Part shown: piece after piece, positions 43,715 through 53,374 of the stretch
Position numbering within the stretch: the stretch's first letter is position 1
Layout: each line of letters starts with the position of its first letter
From: Curvularia sp. ZM96
Taxonomy: Eukaryota; Ascomycota; Dothideomycetes; Pleosporales; Pleosporaceae
Direction: 5' to 3'
Assembly: GCA_022457065.1 (NCBI GenBank)
Contig: JAJGBQ010000001.1
Location: forward strand, 4,650,001-4,714,000
DNA: 64,000 bases
The notes under the pieces: model-generated
Databases searched by the model: none
The model's input: the letters and a program-made list of their open reading frames with translations, nothing else
What the model was told of the DNA's origin: nothing
Translations under genes and position numbers: made by a program

Positions 43715-44390
43715 AATCAGAGTTTTCGATAACCCCAGTTCCAGCGAGAAAATAGAGAGAGTCCTCTAGGAAAAGTCAAGGGAGAAAGAAACAGAATCTC
43801 AGCGTCTAAGCATGAAAAGACAAGTTCCGTCCGCACTCAACAATATGTAAGACATTAACATCCCCCCCCCATCACACACGCAACGCAACACTACCCTTAC
43901 CCCGGCTGCGAAATCCAGCTCAAACCCCGACTCCCACTATCTCGCCATGTATATTGCTCTCCACCCGGACGACCCACTCGCAAAAGCTTGTGATTGCTTG
44001 TTTCGAGTGCTTAGTTCTGATTTCACCGGGAATACGGGGGTTAGTGCCGAGAGCCCACCCAATGGGATACCTAGAATTTAACTAGACAGAGAGCATATTT
44101 GAGCAAGTTTCTCAACCCGAACGACTCCCCTCGGTTCCCGTGCAGAAACACTGTTGAGGCGTTTGAGAGGGGGAGCTAGTTTGGAGTTGGACGCGCGTAT
44201 GGAGATATCTTTCTCCTCTTTTTTTCTTCTTCATTCGGCAGGTTGAGTGATATATATCGCGTGTGTGAGATGCATTGAGTAGTTTAACGCTGCATTTCTC
44301 TCGCATGGAATCTTGTTTCGCTCTTTATCTCTTCATGAACATAATATAACCTACCTACTCATTTCAGCCTCACAATCCATCTCTTGCAAC
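43715..44390. promoter_or_regulatory. Shared divergent promoter, reductase / Ctr copper transporter
   Basis: This region lies between the start codons of the reductase (minus) and the Ctr gene (plus), together with the tandem repeat to its right. It includes a run of ten C residues near 43862. TTTGAGCAAG at about 44098..44107 resembles, on the minus strand, the GCTCA core of the yeast Mac1 copper-response site; this is a weak resemblance only. Joint regulation by copper or iron status is inferred from the gene pair, not shown. Confidence 0.55.
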
Positions 44391-44470
44391 CTCGCAACCT
44401 CGCAACCTCGCAACCTCGCAACCTCGCAACCTCGCAACCTCGCAACCTCGCAACCTCGCAACCTCGCAAC
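44391..44470. repeat. Ten perfect tandem copies of an 8-bp unit before the Ctr start
   Basis: The unit CTCGCAAC repeats ten times without error, flanked by a degenerate copy on each side (CTCTTGCAAC at left, CTCACAAT at right). It ends 31 bp before the Ctr ATG at 44502, so it lies in the 5' leader or core promoter. The frame upstream of the ATG is open through the repeat from an ATG at 44313; because the unit is not a multiple of three, a change in copy number would shift any such N-terminal extension. Confidence 0.95.
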
Positions 44471-44501
44471 CTCACAATCAAGACCTCCCGAAGAAACAAC
44501 C

Positions 44502-45104
44502 ATGGACATGCCCATGCCGCCCTCCTCTTCCCCCTCCTCCTCCTCCGGCATGCAAATGACCATGTCCACCATGTCCATGACCTTCTTCACCTCCACCACC
44601 ACCCCTCTCTTCTCCCTCACCTGGACCCCCCACACAGCAGGCCAGTACACTGGAACCTGTATATTCCTCATCGCCCTGGCAGCGCTCCTCCGCGCGCTCA
44701 TCGCCATTCGCTTTAATATCTTCAATGTCTTGGCGCGCATCAAGGGGTATCCTGAGGATATGGGGTTCGAAGGGGCAGAAAAAGAAGCGAGAGGAAGAAG
44801 AAGCACGAGGAGGTGGAGGGCTGATGAGGCGGTTTGGGTGGCGGGGTTGGATGTGGTGGTTGTGGGGGTGTCGTATTTGTTGTAAGTGTGTTTTTCATGT
44901 CGTTGTTATGTTGGGGTTTGCGGAGTTGGGCGTCGTATGGTGTGGTGTGGTGTGGCATGGTTGGGAGAACACGAGACTGACGGAAGGAACAGGATGATAG
45001 CGGTTATGACGATGAATGTGGGATATCTTATGTCGGTGCTTGCAGGCGTGTTTCTAGGGAGCTTGGTGTGTGGTAGGTTTATGGGTGGATCGGCGGCGCA
45101 TTGA
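44502..45104 (+). CDS. ctr: Ctr-family high-affinity copper transporter
   Basis: Exons 44502..44881 and 44993..45104 encode 163 residues; the intron is 111 nt. The N-terminus is Met/Ser-rich (MDMPMPPSSSPSSSSGMQMT, then MSTMSMTFF), the extracellular copper-binding type. Three transmembrane helices follow: YTGTCIFLIALAALLRALIA, AVWVAGLDVVVVGVSYLLMI, and YLMSVLAGVFLGSLVCG. Helix 2 carries the MxxxM copper-selectivity motif as MIAVM, formed across the splice, and helix 3 has a GxxxG packing motif. Ctr proteins form trimers that import Cu(I). The divergent neighbour is a ferric/cupric reductase that could supply Cu(I). If the intron is retained, the frame stops at once (TTGTTGTAA), losing helices 2-3. 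The ATG in ACCATGG context at 44502 is preferred to one upstream of the tandem repeat. Confidence 0.92.
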
Positions 45105-45439
45105 GATGATAAGGCGTGTGGTTGGGTGAACCATGAGTTGGGAATAGATAGATGAAATGGACTTTGCGATGTCCTTTGTAGCTGTTGTATCGAAACTAAC
45201 TAACAGGGGGTTGTTTTTTTGGCACTCTAGTGATTTCACATGGCCGATAGCTATACACATTTTACTTGCTGTAAGTAGTAACATTCTTACTAGAAGGGAG
45301 CCTCGAATAAATACATGAATTGGAAGGATGCTACAATAGTGACACTGGCGGATACAGTTATCTTCATTGTCTTCATTAACGTCATATCACACTTAACCCC
45401 CACTATATACAAAAGCTCCACGTCAATCATCGTGGCGCT
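45105..45439. other. Intergenic, convergent 3' ends of Ctr and carboxypeptidase
   Basis: This 335-bp AT-rich region lies between converging genes, and no gene is supported. Confidence 0.5.
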
Positions 45440-46892
45440 TTAAATGCCGGTAAGCATGCTCGCAACACCAGCCCAGGTCTCCAACACCGTCGGCCTGATT
45501 TGGTTCGCTGGCAGCGTGAATCCGTAGGAGCCGGTGTCTCGCAGCTCGTAGGTGTACGAGAAAGTCGCATTGCCAACGACATCGGTGTAATCGGTCGATG
45601 AACCAGTGGTGGCATAGAGAGTAGAGCAGCTGGGACCAATGGTGTAGGCAGTGCCTGAAACACCGCGGATGGCAGATTGAGCGCGCGTGGCAAGGGTGCG
45701 GTGCGCTGCGTCGTTCTCAGGGCGGGCACTGCAGTCGTAGCCGTAGGGCCAGAGGATGTATTGGCCGTAGGAGCTGGTGGTTGCGATGTTAGTTGGTTGT
45801 TTAGAGTGAAAAGGGATCAGAGACATACTGCACGTCGAGGTAAAGACTGATTCCGCGCGAAGCCCTCAGAGCATCGACTTGGGCTTTGACAGCCTTGAGC
45901 TCGGGGGTGTCTCCAGCTGCGAGGCCCTTGTATGTCTCGGAGCAGGGGCTGGTGGACGCTCCGCCGGTCAACTCCCACTTGTATGGCCAGTTGCCTATAA
46001 TGATATGTTAGTGTCTTGGTCACGAAATATTGCATGCTTTCTTACGGTTGATGTCGCGACCAACGCATAAGCTGCTGCTGACAGTCTGACGGTTCTTGCG
46101 CCAGAGACGGTCCGTGGTTTGCGAGTAGACGAATCCGTCGGGGTTGACAATTGGGGTGATGTAAAAGTCAAACTTGTCAACGAGAGCCTTGATGCTCGAG
46201 TCGGAAGAGTACTTGGTCAGCAGCTGCCATGCGAAGTACCTGAGGTTGTGTCTTAGTAAATTGGTCAATGACAACTTCAGTTGGGTAGCTTACTCAGTAG
46301 TCATGGAAGTAATCCACTCTCTGGCGTGAACGTTTCCATGGATAATGACGGCGGGCTTGGAGCCCTTGCCGCCACTACCCCAGATGTGAATGCCAGTCAA
46401 GGCACGTCCCTGAACCGAGTTGCCAAGGGTCACAATCTCTGATTGGCCGGTGTAGCCGGCTTGCAGGTCACGGAGGAACTGAAGGTGATCGGCATACGGA
46501 TGGTAAGCCGTAAACCAAGACTCGCTGGGAACTGATTCTGGTAAGCATGTAGCGCCGAGTATGGAAGTAAGTAACAAACCAGCATAGGTTCCCATCTCGC
46601 CTTCCTCTTTGAGAGCAGCACCAACATCCTCGTTGATCACCTTGCTCTCGGCAACCAATGCAGTCAAGGCGTCGAGGTTTTCGGGTGCAACGACGACATC
46701 CATTTCGGCCGACTTGCCGGGGTTGAGGACGTGGGCCGCCAGGTCCTCAATCTTAGCCTTTACATCATCAGTGCCAGACACACGCAGGACCTTGAAGCCA
46801 TCGTAGTTGATCTTCTTGCCGGCTCTTGGGACGGCGGTGCCCAAGGCAGAGGAAGAGAGGAGAAGAGCGGAGGTAAGAAATGTGGCCTTCAT
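45440..46892 (-). CDS. Secreted zinc carboxypeptidase, M14A (carboxypeptidase A-like)
   Basis: Five exons, 46892..46580, 46537..46294, 46239..46046, 45994..45829 and 45773..45440, encode 416 residues. MKATFLTSALLLSSSALG is a signal peptide, followed by an activation propeptide (about residues 20-110). The catalytic domain has the zinc ligands in HGNVHAREWITSM and DVHSYGQYILWPYG, the substrate-binding VNPDGFVYSQTTDRLWRKNR, DINRNWPYKWE formed across a splice, and the catalytic glutamate in YTYELRDTGSYGF. M14A enzymes remove C-terminal hydrophobic residues from peptides outside the cell. An in-frame ATG seven codons upstream (46913) would weaken the signal peptide. Introns are 42-59 nt. All active-site motifs are present, so it should be active. 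Confidence 0.95.
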
Positions 46893-47551
46893 GATTAGAG
46901 ATGTAGACACCAACTGTGTGAGAGAGCGTGGTATAGTTCAGATGATGGCAAAGGGCTGCTCTTTATGCTTCGCGGTAGTTACAAGCTTTCCCATCCACCT
47001 TCCTGTCAAGTAGCACCGCCGCCATGTCCCCCGGTTTCCATGTAGAACCCCCATGGAATAGGCAGGTAGGTGGTCTGCACGAACGGGAGATGTACACTGG
47101 AATGAGCCCGACGTGGATGTCCCAAGCGCGGAAGAGGGTCATCCAAAGGGGTCGGTATGCTGGCTGACGACCTGGATGGATGATTAATTTATGGAATCAC
47201 TTGGCGCGCTGGCGTCGCGACGTGGGCGCAAACAAGGTGATTGGTCCGGAGACGTTTTGACTTGCTGCTTTAGGCAGGTGTAGGGCTCGGAGGGCTCGGA
47301 GACTATGCTGGCTGGTCTTGGCCGCGCGATAGGGCGAATCGAGGCGTGGATAGTTGAAAGACGTGATCTTGGGGTAATGGGTAGCTGGTCGACTTGATGC
47401 CGTGCAATGAGTACCTGCCTCGAAGCGAGGGGCTGGACTAGGAAGGAGATGATCACAAGGCGTCTGCCAAGCAGTCGATAGACGCAGCGTTATAATAAGC
47501 TCTGTCAAGCGCGAAAAGTACAGAAGATTGCATGGTTAAGCGTTTTCTCTT
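46893..47551. other. Intergenic between Apa2-like gene and carboxypeptidase
   Basis: This 659-bp region should hold the carboxypeptidase promoter and the 3' UTR of the gene to its right. GC-rich short frames at about 47184..47508 are not supported as genes. Confidence 0.45.
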
Positions 47552-48460
47552 CTAAGAAGGTACGCCCAACTCTCTGAGCACATTTTCACACCCAATTCTC
47601 AGCCACTCGTCCACTTGCTGCTGGTCCGTAACCCAAACACTGCCTAGCATGCCTCCGGTGTTTGCGCTTGCGCCCTCTGAGCTGCCGCTCCGCCGCGGGA
47701 TCACGATGAGATAGTCTGCCCACATGGCAACGTTATGCGGAGGTGCGTCCTTTTCATCGGCGTCGGGCGCTGGCTGGCACTGCGCAAGCAGCGTGGTATA
47801 GACAGCCAGTACGGCCATGGCCGTGGCATTTGTGAACCCTTCACTGAAGTGATGAACGAAATACCGAAAAGGAACCTTTTTTTCCTTATCACTAATAGCG
47901 GAGATGAGATGGTCAAAAGCATACGGCGGTCCTTTCAAGGCTTGGAGGTGCTTGTGTACGCGGCTACAGCCACCCTTCTCGCCACAGTTGAAAATGGTAT
48001 ACATGCTTGGGAATTGGCGCAGCACTTGAAGCATGACGGCGAAATCATCCACATCCAAGGCTTCGTGCTGACGCTTGTACGAGTCGAGTGTCAGCATGAG
48101 GAGTTGCGGTCTGTCCACACAGAAGAGATTAAGTGCCAAGTCGTGGGTCTTGTTGAGAGGAGCAATTATGAGCCGCTCATCAGGACAGAACATGTCGCTG
48201 CCCGGTCCCCATCTCCGCGACTGATTGAAGGCGTGGTTTGTTGCGCCGACTGTATGGGGCTTTGTTTTCAACGCTGGGCAGATGCGAAATTCGAGCTGCA
48301 AGGGTCATGAGCGAGACGCTTGGCTCGTGTTTGTAGGCCTTCGTACCGGATAACCGTTGTCCTCCACTTTTACGGTTTCGTAAGGACCGTAGAAAATGAC
48401 ACCCTCATTGGCGAGTAGATCAAAAGTTTCAACAAGCCCAGCTTCTGATACGGCGGTCAT
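47552..48460 (-). CDS. apa2: Ap4A phosphorylase (ATP adenylyltransferase)-like, HIT superfamily
   Basis: Exons 48460..48347 and 48295..47552 encode 285 residues. The first exon (MTAVSEAGLVETFDLLANEG) joins to LEFRICPALKTKPHTVG across a 51-nt intron. The histidine-triad-like motif appears as CSRVHKHLQAL (H-x-H-x-Q), with FNCGEKGGCSR just before it, as in yeast Apa1/Apa2. Further features are NLFCVDRPQLLMLTLDSYKR and NVAMWADYLIVIPRRSG. Apa enzymes split diadenosine tetraphosphate with phosphate into ADP and ATP. At 285 residues it is a little shorter than yeast Apa2 (about 325). The N-terminal exon is inferred from splice sites and frame. Confidence 0.82.
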
Positions 48461-48900
48461 GTTCCAAGGGCGTGCGTGCCTGCAAGTTGATGGCTCGGAG
48501 ATTGTCGGTGAGTCTCTAAGATGACAGGTACGAGGCACAGTCGGTCCGTGCGCCTTGAGATTAGTGAGTCCGTAGAGATTACGACCACGAACGTACTAGG
48601 AGACAACACCACAAGAAGAGACGAAAAATGAGGACGAGATAACATGGACTAAGTGTAGCATTTCCAGCTAGATAATCCAAAGAGAGACATTCCTTGCAGC
48701 AGAAGAGCCTCCTCGGCGAGTGACGAAGAACAAAAGTCGCCAGAGCAGAAGAAAAGAGAAGAAAAAGAAAGCCTTTGTCAATTATAAAATATACGCCCCT
48801 GTCCGAGATGCAGACTCGTGATTGCAGAGGCCAAAGTGTATGTATGATGAAGGTGGACGCAAGGCCTGGGTATCGTGGTATCATCATCAATTGGGAATAA
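48461..48900. other. Intergenic upstream of Apa2-like gene
   Basis: This 440-bp region lies between two minus-strand genes and should hold the Apa2-like promoter. No gene is supported. Confidence 0.5.
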
Positions 48901-49432
48901 CTATGCGGCCTCAGGCTTGGAAGAGGATGGCCTCTCTACCAGGACATAGTCAGCGCTGGTGGTCGAGGAAGGGGTTGGTGTCTGTGGGAGCGCACCTGGC
49001 ATGTTTGATGTCTTTTGTGCGAGAGGGCTCTCGGGCATCTGTGGCTGTGACTCGGTTTGGTGTGCTTTTTGCTGGTTGTCGGTCTTGGACGGCGGCGAGT
49101 TGCCCTTGGCCTGGTTGAGGCGCTCCTCGGTGGCGCGCAGCCTCGCTTCGAGAGCCTCGAGTTCTCTGGTCTGGGTGTTGACAGCTGCCTTCCTGGGTGG
49201 GGGCGTCAGTGGACTGTCGATGGCAGTGGGTGGGTAGGTGGGGCTTGGGAAGGCGTACTTTTCATGGACTGTCCTGTCGAGGTCTTCAATGCCTCCGTCC
49301 AACTTGAAGAGGCTGTCGAGCTCCGTCATGAAGTTTTGTGCTATGGTGCTGCCGGCATGGTCAGAACAGGCGGGAGCTATGCTAGCGCCGGGCGAGCTTA
49401 CGATTGAGGGCGTCTGTTTGGCTTCCAGCCAT
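48901..49432 (-). CDS. Small coiled-coil protein, unknown function
   Basis: Exons 49432..49402 and 49340..48901 encode 156 residues; the 61-nt intron follows only ten codons (MAGSQTDALN). The second exon begins QNFMTELDSLFKLDGGIEDL, a likely amphipathic helix, then a Pro-rich segment (SPTYPPTAIDSPLTPPPRKA), a short coiled coil (RELEALEARLRATEERLNQA) and a disordered Ser/Pro/Gln tail ending in SSSKPEAA. I do not recognise the family. The helix-plus-coiled-coil form suggests a subunit of a larger complex, but this is inference. It shares a GC-rich divergent promoter with the bromodomain gene. Confidence 0.65.
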
Positions 49433-50369
49433 GGTCGGGATCATCCATGGGGGCGGACTGCGGAGAGTATGAGGAGGCCATGGTGGGCGGCGGTAGGGCA
49501 GGTGGGCGATGCGGGAGGTGGGAGCGGCAAGGCAAGGAGGGGATGTATCAATTTATGGTAGGGCTAGTGCAAGGGGAAGGATAGTGGAATAAGCAGGCGA
49601 TGGGCAACGGCCTCGACGGACACGACTGGTTTCATGCAAGACCGAGCGACGTCGTCGAGGGTGGCGGGAGCATAATATGGCTCTCCTGGAATCGAGGGCT
49701 GGCGGGCGATTGCAGTGTAGGGGGAAAAGGGGACGCCCATGCTCCCGACTAATTGGGGGCGTAGATCAGATGTGGAGCTTGGGAACGAGGGCGTGAAGAT
49801 GCGCCGCAGCTCCGAGCCCGACGCCAAAAAGAACAATCAAAGGAAGGAAGGCAGCCCCCCAAGGCGGCAATGCGCAGGCCATGGCCCAGCATGGGACCGC
49901 ATGTTGCAAGCTCGCCCCCGCAATGCGCAGCCCACGGGTTGGCGCCTGGCGTTTCAGCCTGGCCGTCACGTCCAGCGCACCAGTCGACGCGCCAAGCGGC
50001 CGCCTGCGCCACCGCTAGCCACGCCCGCCCCGCGCACGCGTGCAGCCACCGCGTGTGGCTGGGCATTGGGGCGCGACGCGTCTGATTGGCCCGGCGCCGG
50101 GACCAGCGATTGGGTGCATGACTGGGCTGGGCTGCACTGGCAGACGCACCCCCGACGAGCATCTTGCTCAGAATAATTTCCTCATCAAACCAAGCGACCA
50201 GCCCATCTGCCACCGCCTCGCCGCCCGACGCGCCCATCGCCCACCGCTCCCCCGTCGCGTGCGATGCCCGTCTGCCTCCGCTAAACGCCCTCGTCCTCCT
50301 CGCTCCTCGCCCGCCGTGGCTCCCATCCCGCCCCACGCCCATCGCCCTCGCGCTGCAGACGCCTGGGGG
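49433..50369. promoter_or_regulatory. Divergent promoter region, coiled-coil gene / bromodomain gene
   Basis: This 937-bp GC-rich region separates divergent start codons. The bromodomain frame stays open upstream to 50040, and a 370-codon minus-strand frame crosses 49749..50861, but both are artefacts of high GC. No gene is supported within it. Confidence 0.5.
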
Positions 50370-52928
50370 ATGACGACTAGCGTCTCTGCCTACACCAACC
50401 TCGAATCGCTCCTGCTGTTCCAGTGCCTCCACGCCTATGGCGTCGGCCCTTCCGTCTTCGCCCGCATCTCCGACCTGCTCAAGAAGAACCCGGACATCAC
50501 CGCCCACAAGTACTTCCAGGCCGGCCGCCTCAGTCCCGATGCCCTGCGCAACTTCTACCTCGAGCGACTGAAGAGAGAGCTCGAGCTCGAGCAGGCCGCC
50601 GACAACGATGCCCCCAACGGCGACGTCGCGAGCCCAACCAAGCGAAAGAGACAGAGCCCGAGCCTGCCCACCGTCCAGGAATCGCTCCAGCACCAACACT
50701 TGATCCCCAAGCTCGTCACCAAGCTGTACGCTTCGTACCGCTACGAGATTGCCGAGCAGATCCGGGCCGAGGAGGACAGGTATGAGAGGCTGCAGCGCGA
50801 ACTCAAGAGCATTGAGCGGGGAGAATGGGACGATCAGCTGAGGGAGAAGATCAATGGCCAAACATCGGCTTCGCGAAGCCCGGCACCACCCCGAAAGTCA
50901 CCCCATCTGGCGCAGAAGCCTCTTCAATCGAGCCAAAGCCCACAGCCGGTTCAGAACGGCGCGCGACGGGGCCCTTTTGTCGCGCCTTCACCGGACTCCG
51001 CCCAGCCATCCGGCCAGGACTCTCCGCGACCGCTGCCTGCCCAAAATGGACAGCCGTCACCATCTCAGTCCCAGAAGCAGCCTTCAACGCCGCAACCCCA
51101 CCCAACGCCTCCTCCACCAACCACAACAACAACACAGCCTCATCCGACCTACAACAGCGCCTCATATCCCAACATTTCTCCCTTTCCTCAGTCACAGACA
51201 CCGCAGAACGTACAGTCTCAGTCTAGTCCACACCACCATCCCGGTCACCCATCTTCAGTAGCAGGGACACCAGCGCCGCAGTACCAACCGTCGCCGGCCC
51301 AGAACTATGGTGGAAATGGAGTACCTCAGTACGGCCCTCCAGGAGCGCATCCACAATATCACCCACCACACCAGCAATTCCCGCTTCAGCAACCTGCAGG
51401 ACCTCACTCACCAAGTCTGCACTCTGGACAACAGCAGAGGCCTCAGTATCCCAATTCTGGACACCCACCATACCCTCCTTTACAGCCCCAAATGCCACAC
51501 CCACCACCTCAAGCAGGCTTCATGCTCCCACCCTTTCAGGTTGCTCCACAGGATCCGTCGCGTGTCCATCACCAAGCAGCTGCGCCGCCGCCACACGCTC
51601 AGGCTTCTACGCCCACAAGCAGCCGGCAGCCGTCGCGGCCAAACTTGCAAACGCCTGGCAGTGGCAGAGCAGGCGCGCCTCCCATGCATCCTCTTGTCAC
51701 CCAAGCACGGCAATCGCTCTCAACGCCCCTCGGCGCTCGTTCTCCGCAGAGTTCTCTGGGAACCCCCGTGTCTGCGAAGAGCCATTGGAAGCGATCTAGT
51801 TTCAATGGAACACAGTCCACTTCATCAAGCCCCCGGCCTGAAGTAGAGCCACTCGATGATGTGCCACCTCTGGTCCGGCAAAAACAGAGCCCGGCGAAAA
51901 CCAAGTCGCAGCGTAAGCCCAGAAACAGGGGCAAAGGAAAGGAAACAGACCAGGAATCCGTCGCAGATGTTGAAACGCCGCAAAGTTCCAAGCAGGTTAA
52001 TGACCATGAAGAAGAATCGTTGCTCGAGCCTGAAACTCGATCGGGACGTTCTCGGCGCAAAGCTCCAGCAAAGCGGACAAGACCTGGAAGCATTGCATCT
52101 TCACGAGCTGGTGGTTCTGCACGGGATCGAAGCAGGAGTCAGTCGATTCTTTCTCATACCGATACGGTAGCGGCAGACAACGAATCGCAGACTGGCAACC
52201 GAATCAAGTCGGAGCGAGGAACCTCGGTCGACGCTATCGATGAGGAAGCAGCCGTCGAGACACCGTCGCACATGTCGACTCGACGTCGAGGAGCAGCTCT
52301 AACCTCATCACTCTCCACCCGCCGAAAGCGCAACGCGCGTGAAGCTTCCCTCGAAGAGACTGAAGATCGATCTTTTGGAACACCCGGTCCCCCTAGATCC
52401 ATTGTTGCACCACGGAACTTTGCGCGCATGACAGCCCCTATAATGTATGACATCAATTCGCACAAGCATGCATCCACCTTCAACACTGCGGTCCGCGCCA
52501 AAGATGCGGAAGGCTACTATGACATCATTAAGCGCCCGACCGATCTGTCCTCGATCAAGAAGGCTATAGCAGCAGGCTCAAAGCAAGTTGCTGCAGCTGC
52601 GGCGGCATCGGAAAATCCAACTGCTAGTCCCGGTGGTGCAACAGGAGGTATCGTCGAGCTTCCCTATACAGCCGACAACATACCTCCCAAGGCCATTGTC
52701 AACGCGGCGCAACTGGAAAAGGAGCTCATGCGCATGTTTGTCAATGCCGTCATGTTCAATCCTGGAGAAGACGGGGTGGTCAACGATGCGAGAGACATGT
52801 TCCAAACTGTCCAAGGACTCGTCAGCACCTGGAGAGACGTCGAGAGAGATAGTGGCAAGGGCAACGAGGGCACGCCGGCTGCTGAGGATGACGAACCACC
52901 TACGGCCAGCAAGCGAAGGAAGCTATAG
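50370..52928 (+). CDS. Bromodomain protein, probable NuA4 subunit (Bdc1/Brd8 type)
   Basis: This single-exon gene encodes 852 residues from the ATG at 50370 (MTTSVSAYTNLESLLLFQCL). The N-terminal 150 residues are a helical domain (HAYGVGPSVFARISDLLKKN ... LERLKRELELEQ) ending in a coiled coil (EEDRYERLQRELKSIERG). A long Pro/Gln/Ser/His-rich disordered region follows (about residues 160-430), then basic stretches (KRKRQSPS earlier; RSRRKAPAKRTRPGS later). A C-terminal bromodomain is visible: YDINSHKHASTFNTAVRAKD, YYDIIKRPTDLSSIKKAI, and MFVNAVMFNPGEDGVVNDAR, the last with the acetyl-lysine-contacting Asn in a variant NP context. The order of helical N-terminus and terminal bromodomain matches fission-yeast Bdc1/animal Brd8 of NuA4 histone acetyltransferase. 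That assignment is by architecture. Confidence 0.82.
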   Translation: MTTSVSAYTNLESLLLFQCLHAYGVGPSVFARISDLLKKNPDITAHKYFQAGRLSPDALRNFYLERLKRELELEQAADNDAPNGDVASPTKRKRQSPSLPTVQESLQHQHLIPKLVTKLYASYRYEIAEQIRAEEDRYERLQRELKSIERGEWDDQLREKINGQTSASRSPAPPRKSPHLAQKPLQSSQSPQPVQNGARRGPFVAPSPDSAQPSGQDSPRPLPAQNGQPSPSQSQKQPSTPQPHPTPPPPTTTTTQPHPTYNSASYPNISPFPQSQTPQNVQSQSSPHHHPGHPSSVAGTPAPQYQPSPAQNYGGNGVPQYGPPGAHPQYHPPHQQFPLQQPAGPHSPSLHSGQQQRPQYPNSGHPPYPPLQPQMPHPPPQAGFMLPPFQVAPQDPSRVHHQAAAPPPHAQASTPTSSRQPSRPNLQTPGSGRAGAPPMHPLVTQARQSLSTPLGARSPQSSLGTPVSAKSHWKRSSFNGTQSTSSSPRPEVEPLDDVPPLVRQKQSPAKTKSQRKPRNRGKGKETDQESVADVETPQSSKQVNDHEEESLLEPETRSGRSRRKAPAKRTRPGSIASSRAGGSARDRSRSQSILSHTDTVAADNESQTGNRIKSERGTSVDAIDEEAAVETPSHMSTRRRGAALTSSLSTRRKRNAREASLEETEDRSFGTPGPPRSIVAPRNFARMTAPIMYDINSHKHASTFNTAVRAKDAEGYYDIIKRPTDLSSIKKAIAAGSKQVAAAAAASENPTASPGGATGGIVELPYTADNIPPKAIVNAAQLEKELMRMFVNAVMFNPGEDGVVNDARDMFQTVQGLVSTWRDVERDSGKGNEGTPAAEDDEPPTASKRRKL

Positions 52929-53271
52929 TATAATCCCCGAACATCGCTGCCGTATAAAGTACATAGGATGTAGATTTTTAGTCTAGCGTGGTGCTGGGGG
53001 AATGTCCCGAACAATCATCATACATACTATGCCTTTCCAAGCTGTCTTGTCTCTTTTCACTAGTACAGATTTCACTAGGGTCGCACTTAATTGGTCTCTT
53101 GTAGAACTACTAGAAACGTCGATAGCGTATACGAAGCCGCCGTAGTCTCATAGCCCTGCTCATGAGATGGTCATAGCATGCATGGTTGGCCACCAAAAAG
53201 AAACGGTGAGCGGATGAGGAAATAAGAGAATAAAGGAACAAGTTGATGGGCAGAAAAAAAGAGGCAAAAAA
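52929..53271. other. Intergenic, bromodomain gene 3' end to tRNA
   Basis: This 343-bp region contains the bromodomain gene's 3' UTR and, at the right end, an A-rich stretch (53254..53271) that reads as a T-rich RNA polymerase III terminator for the minus-strand tRNA. Confidence 0.55.
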
Positions 53272-53374
53272 GCCCGACGTGGGGGTCGAACCCACAACCT
53301 TGAGATAACCAATCGAGTCTGATTAGGACGTGAAAGCTAAGAGTCTCACGCTCTACCGATTGAGCTAGCCGGGC
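53272..53374 (-). tRNA. tRNA-Lys (CTT) with intron
   Basis: Minus-strand sequence begins GCCCGGCTAGCTCAATCGGT and ends CCCCCACGTCGGGC, giving a 7-bp acceptor stem (one G-T pair). The D arm (GCTCAATCGGTAGAGC), T arm (GTGGGTTCGACCCCCAC) and anticodon stem TGAGA/TCTCA all fold. The loop CTCTTAA has anticodon CTT (lysine, AAG). A 31-nt intron (53307..53337) sits one base 3' of the anticodon, the standard place in nuclear tRNA genes. The mature length is 72 nt before CCA. A T run follows the gene. Confidence 0.95.

Noticed and set aside
44391..44470. Tandem array considered as a CRISPR
   Set aside because: Unit is 8 bp with no spacers, in a eukaryotic genome; it is a simple tandem repeat.
49749..50861. 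370-codon minus-strand open frame
   Set aside because: Overlaps the bromodomain gene's 5' end and divergent promoter; a high-GC artefact with Gly/Val/Leu/Glu-rich translation.
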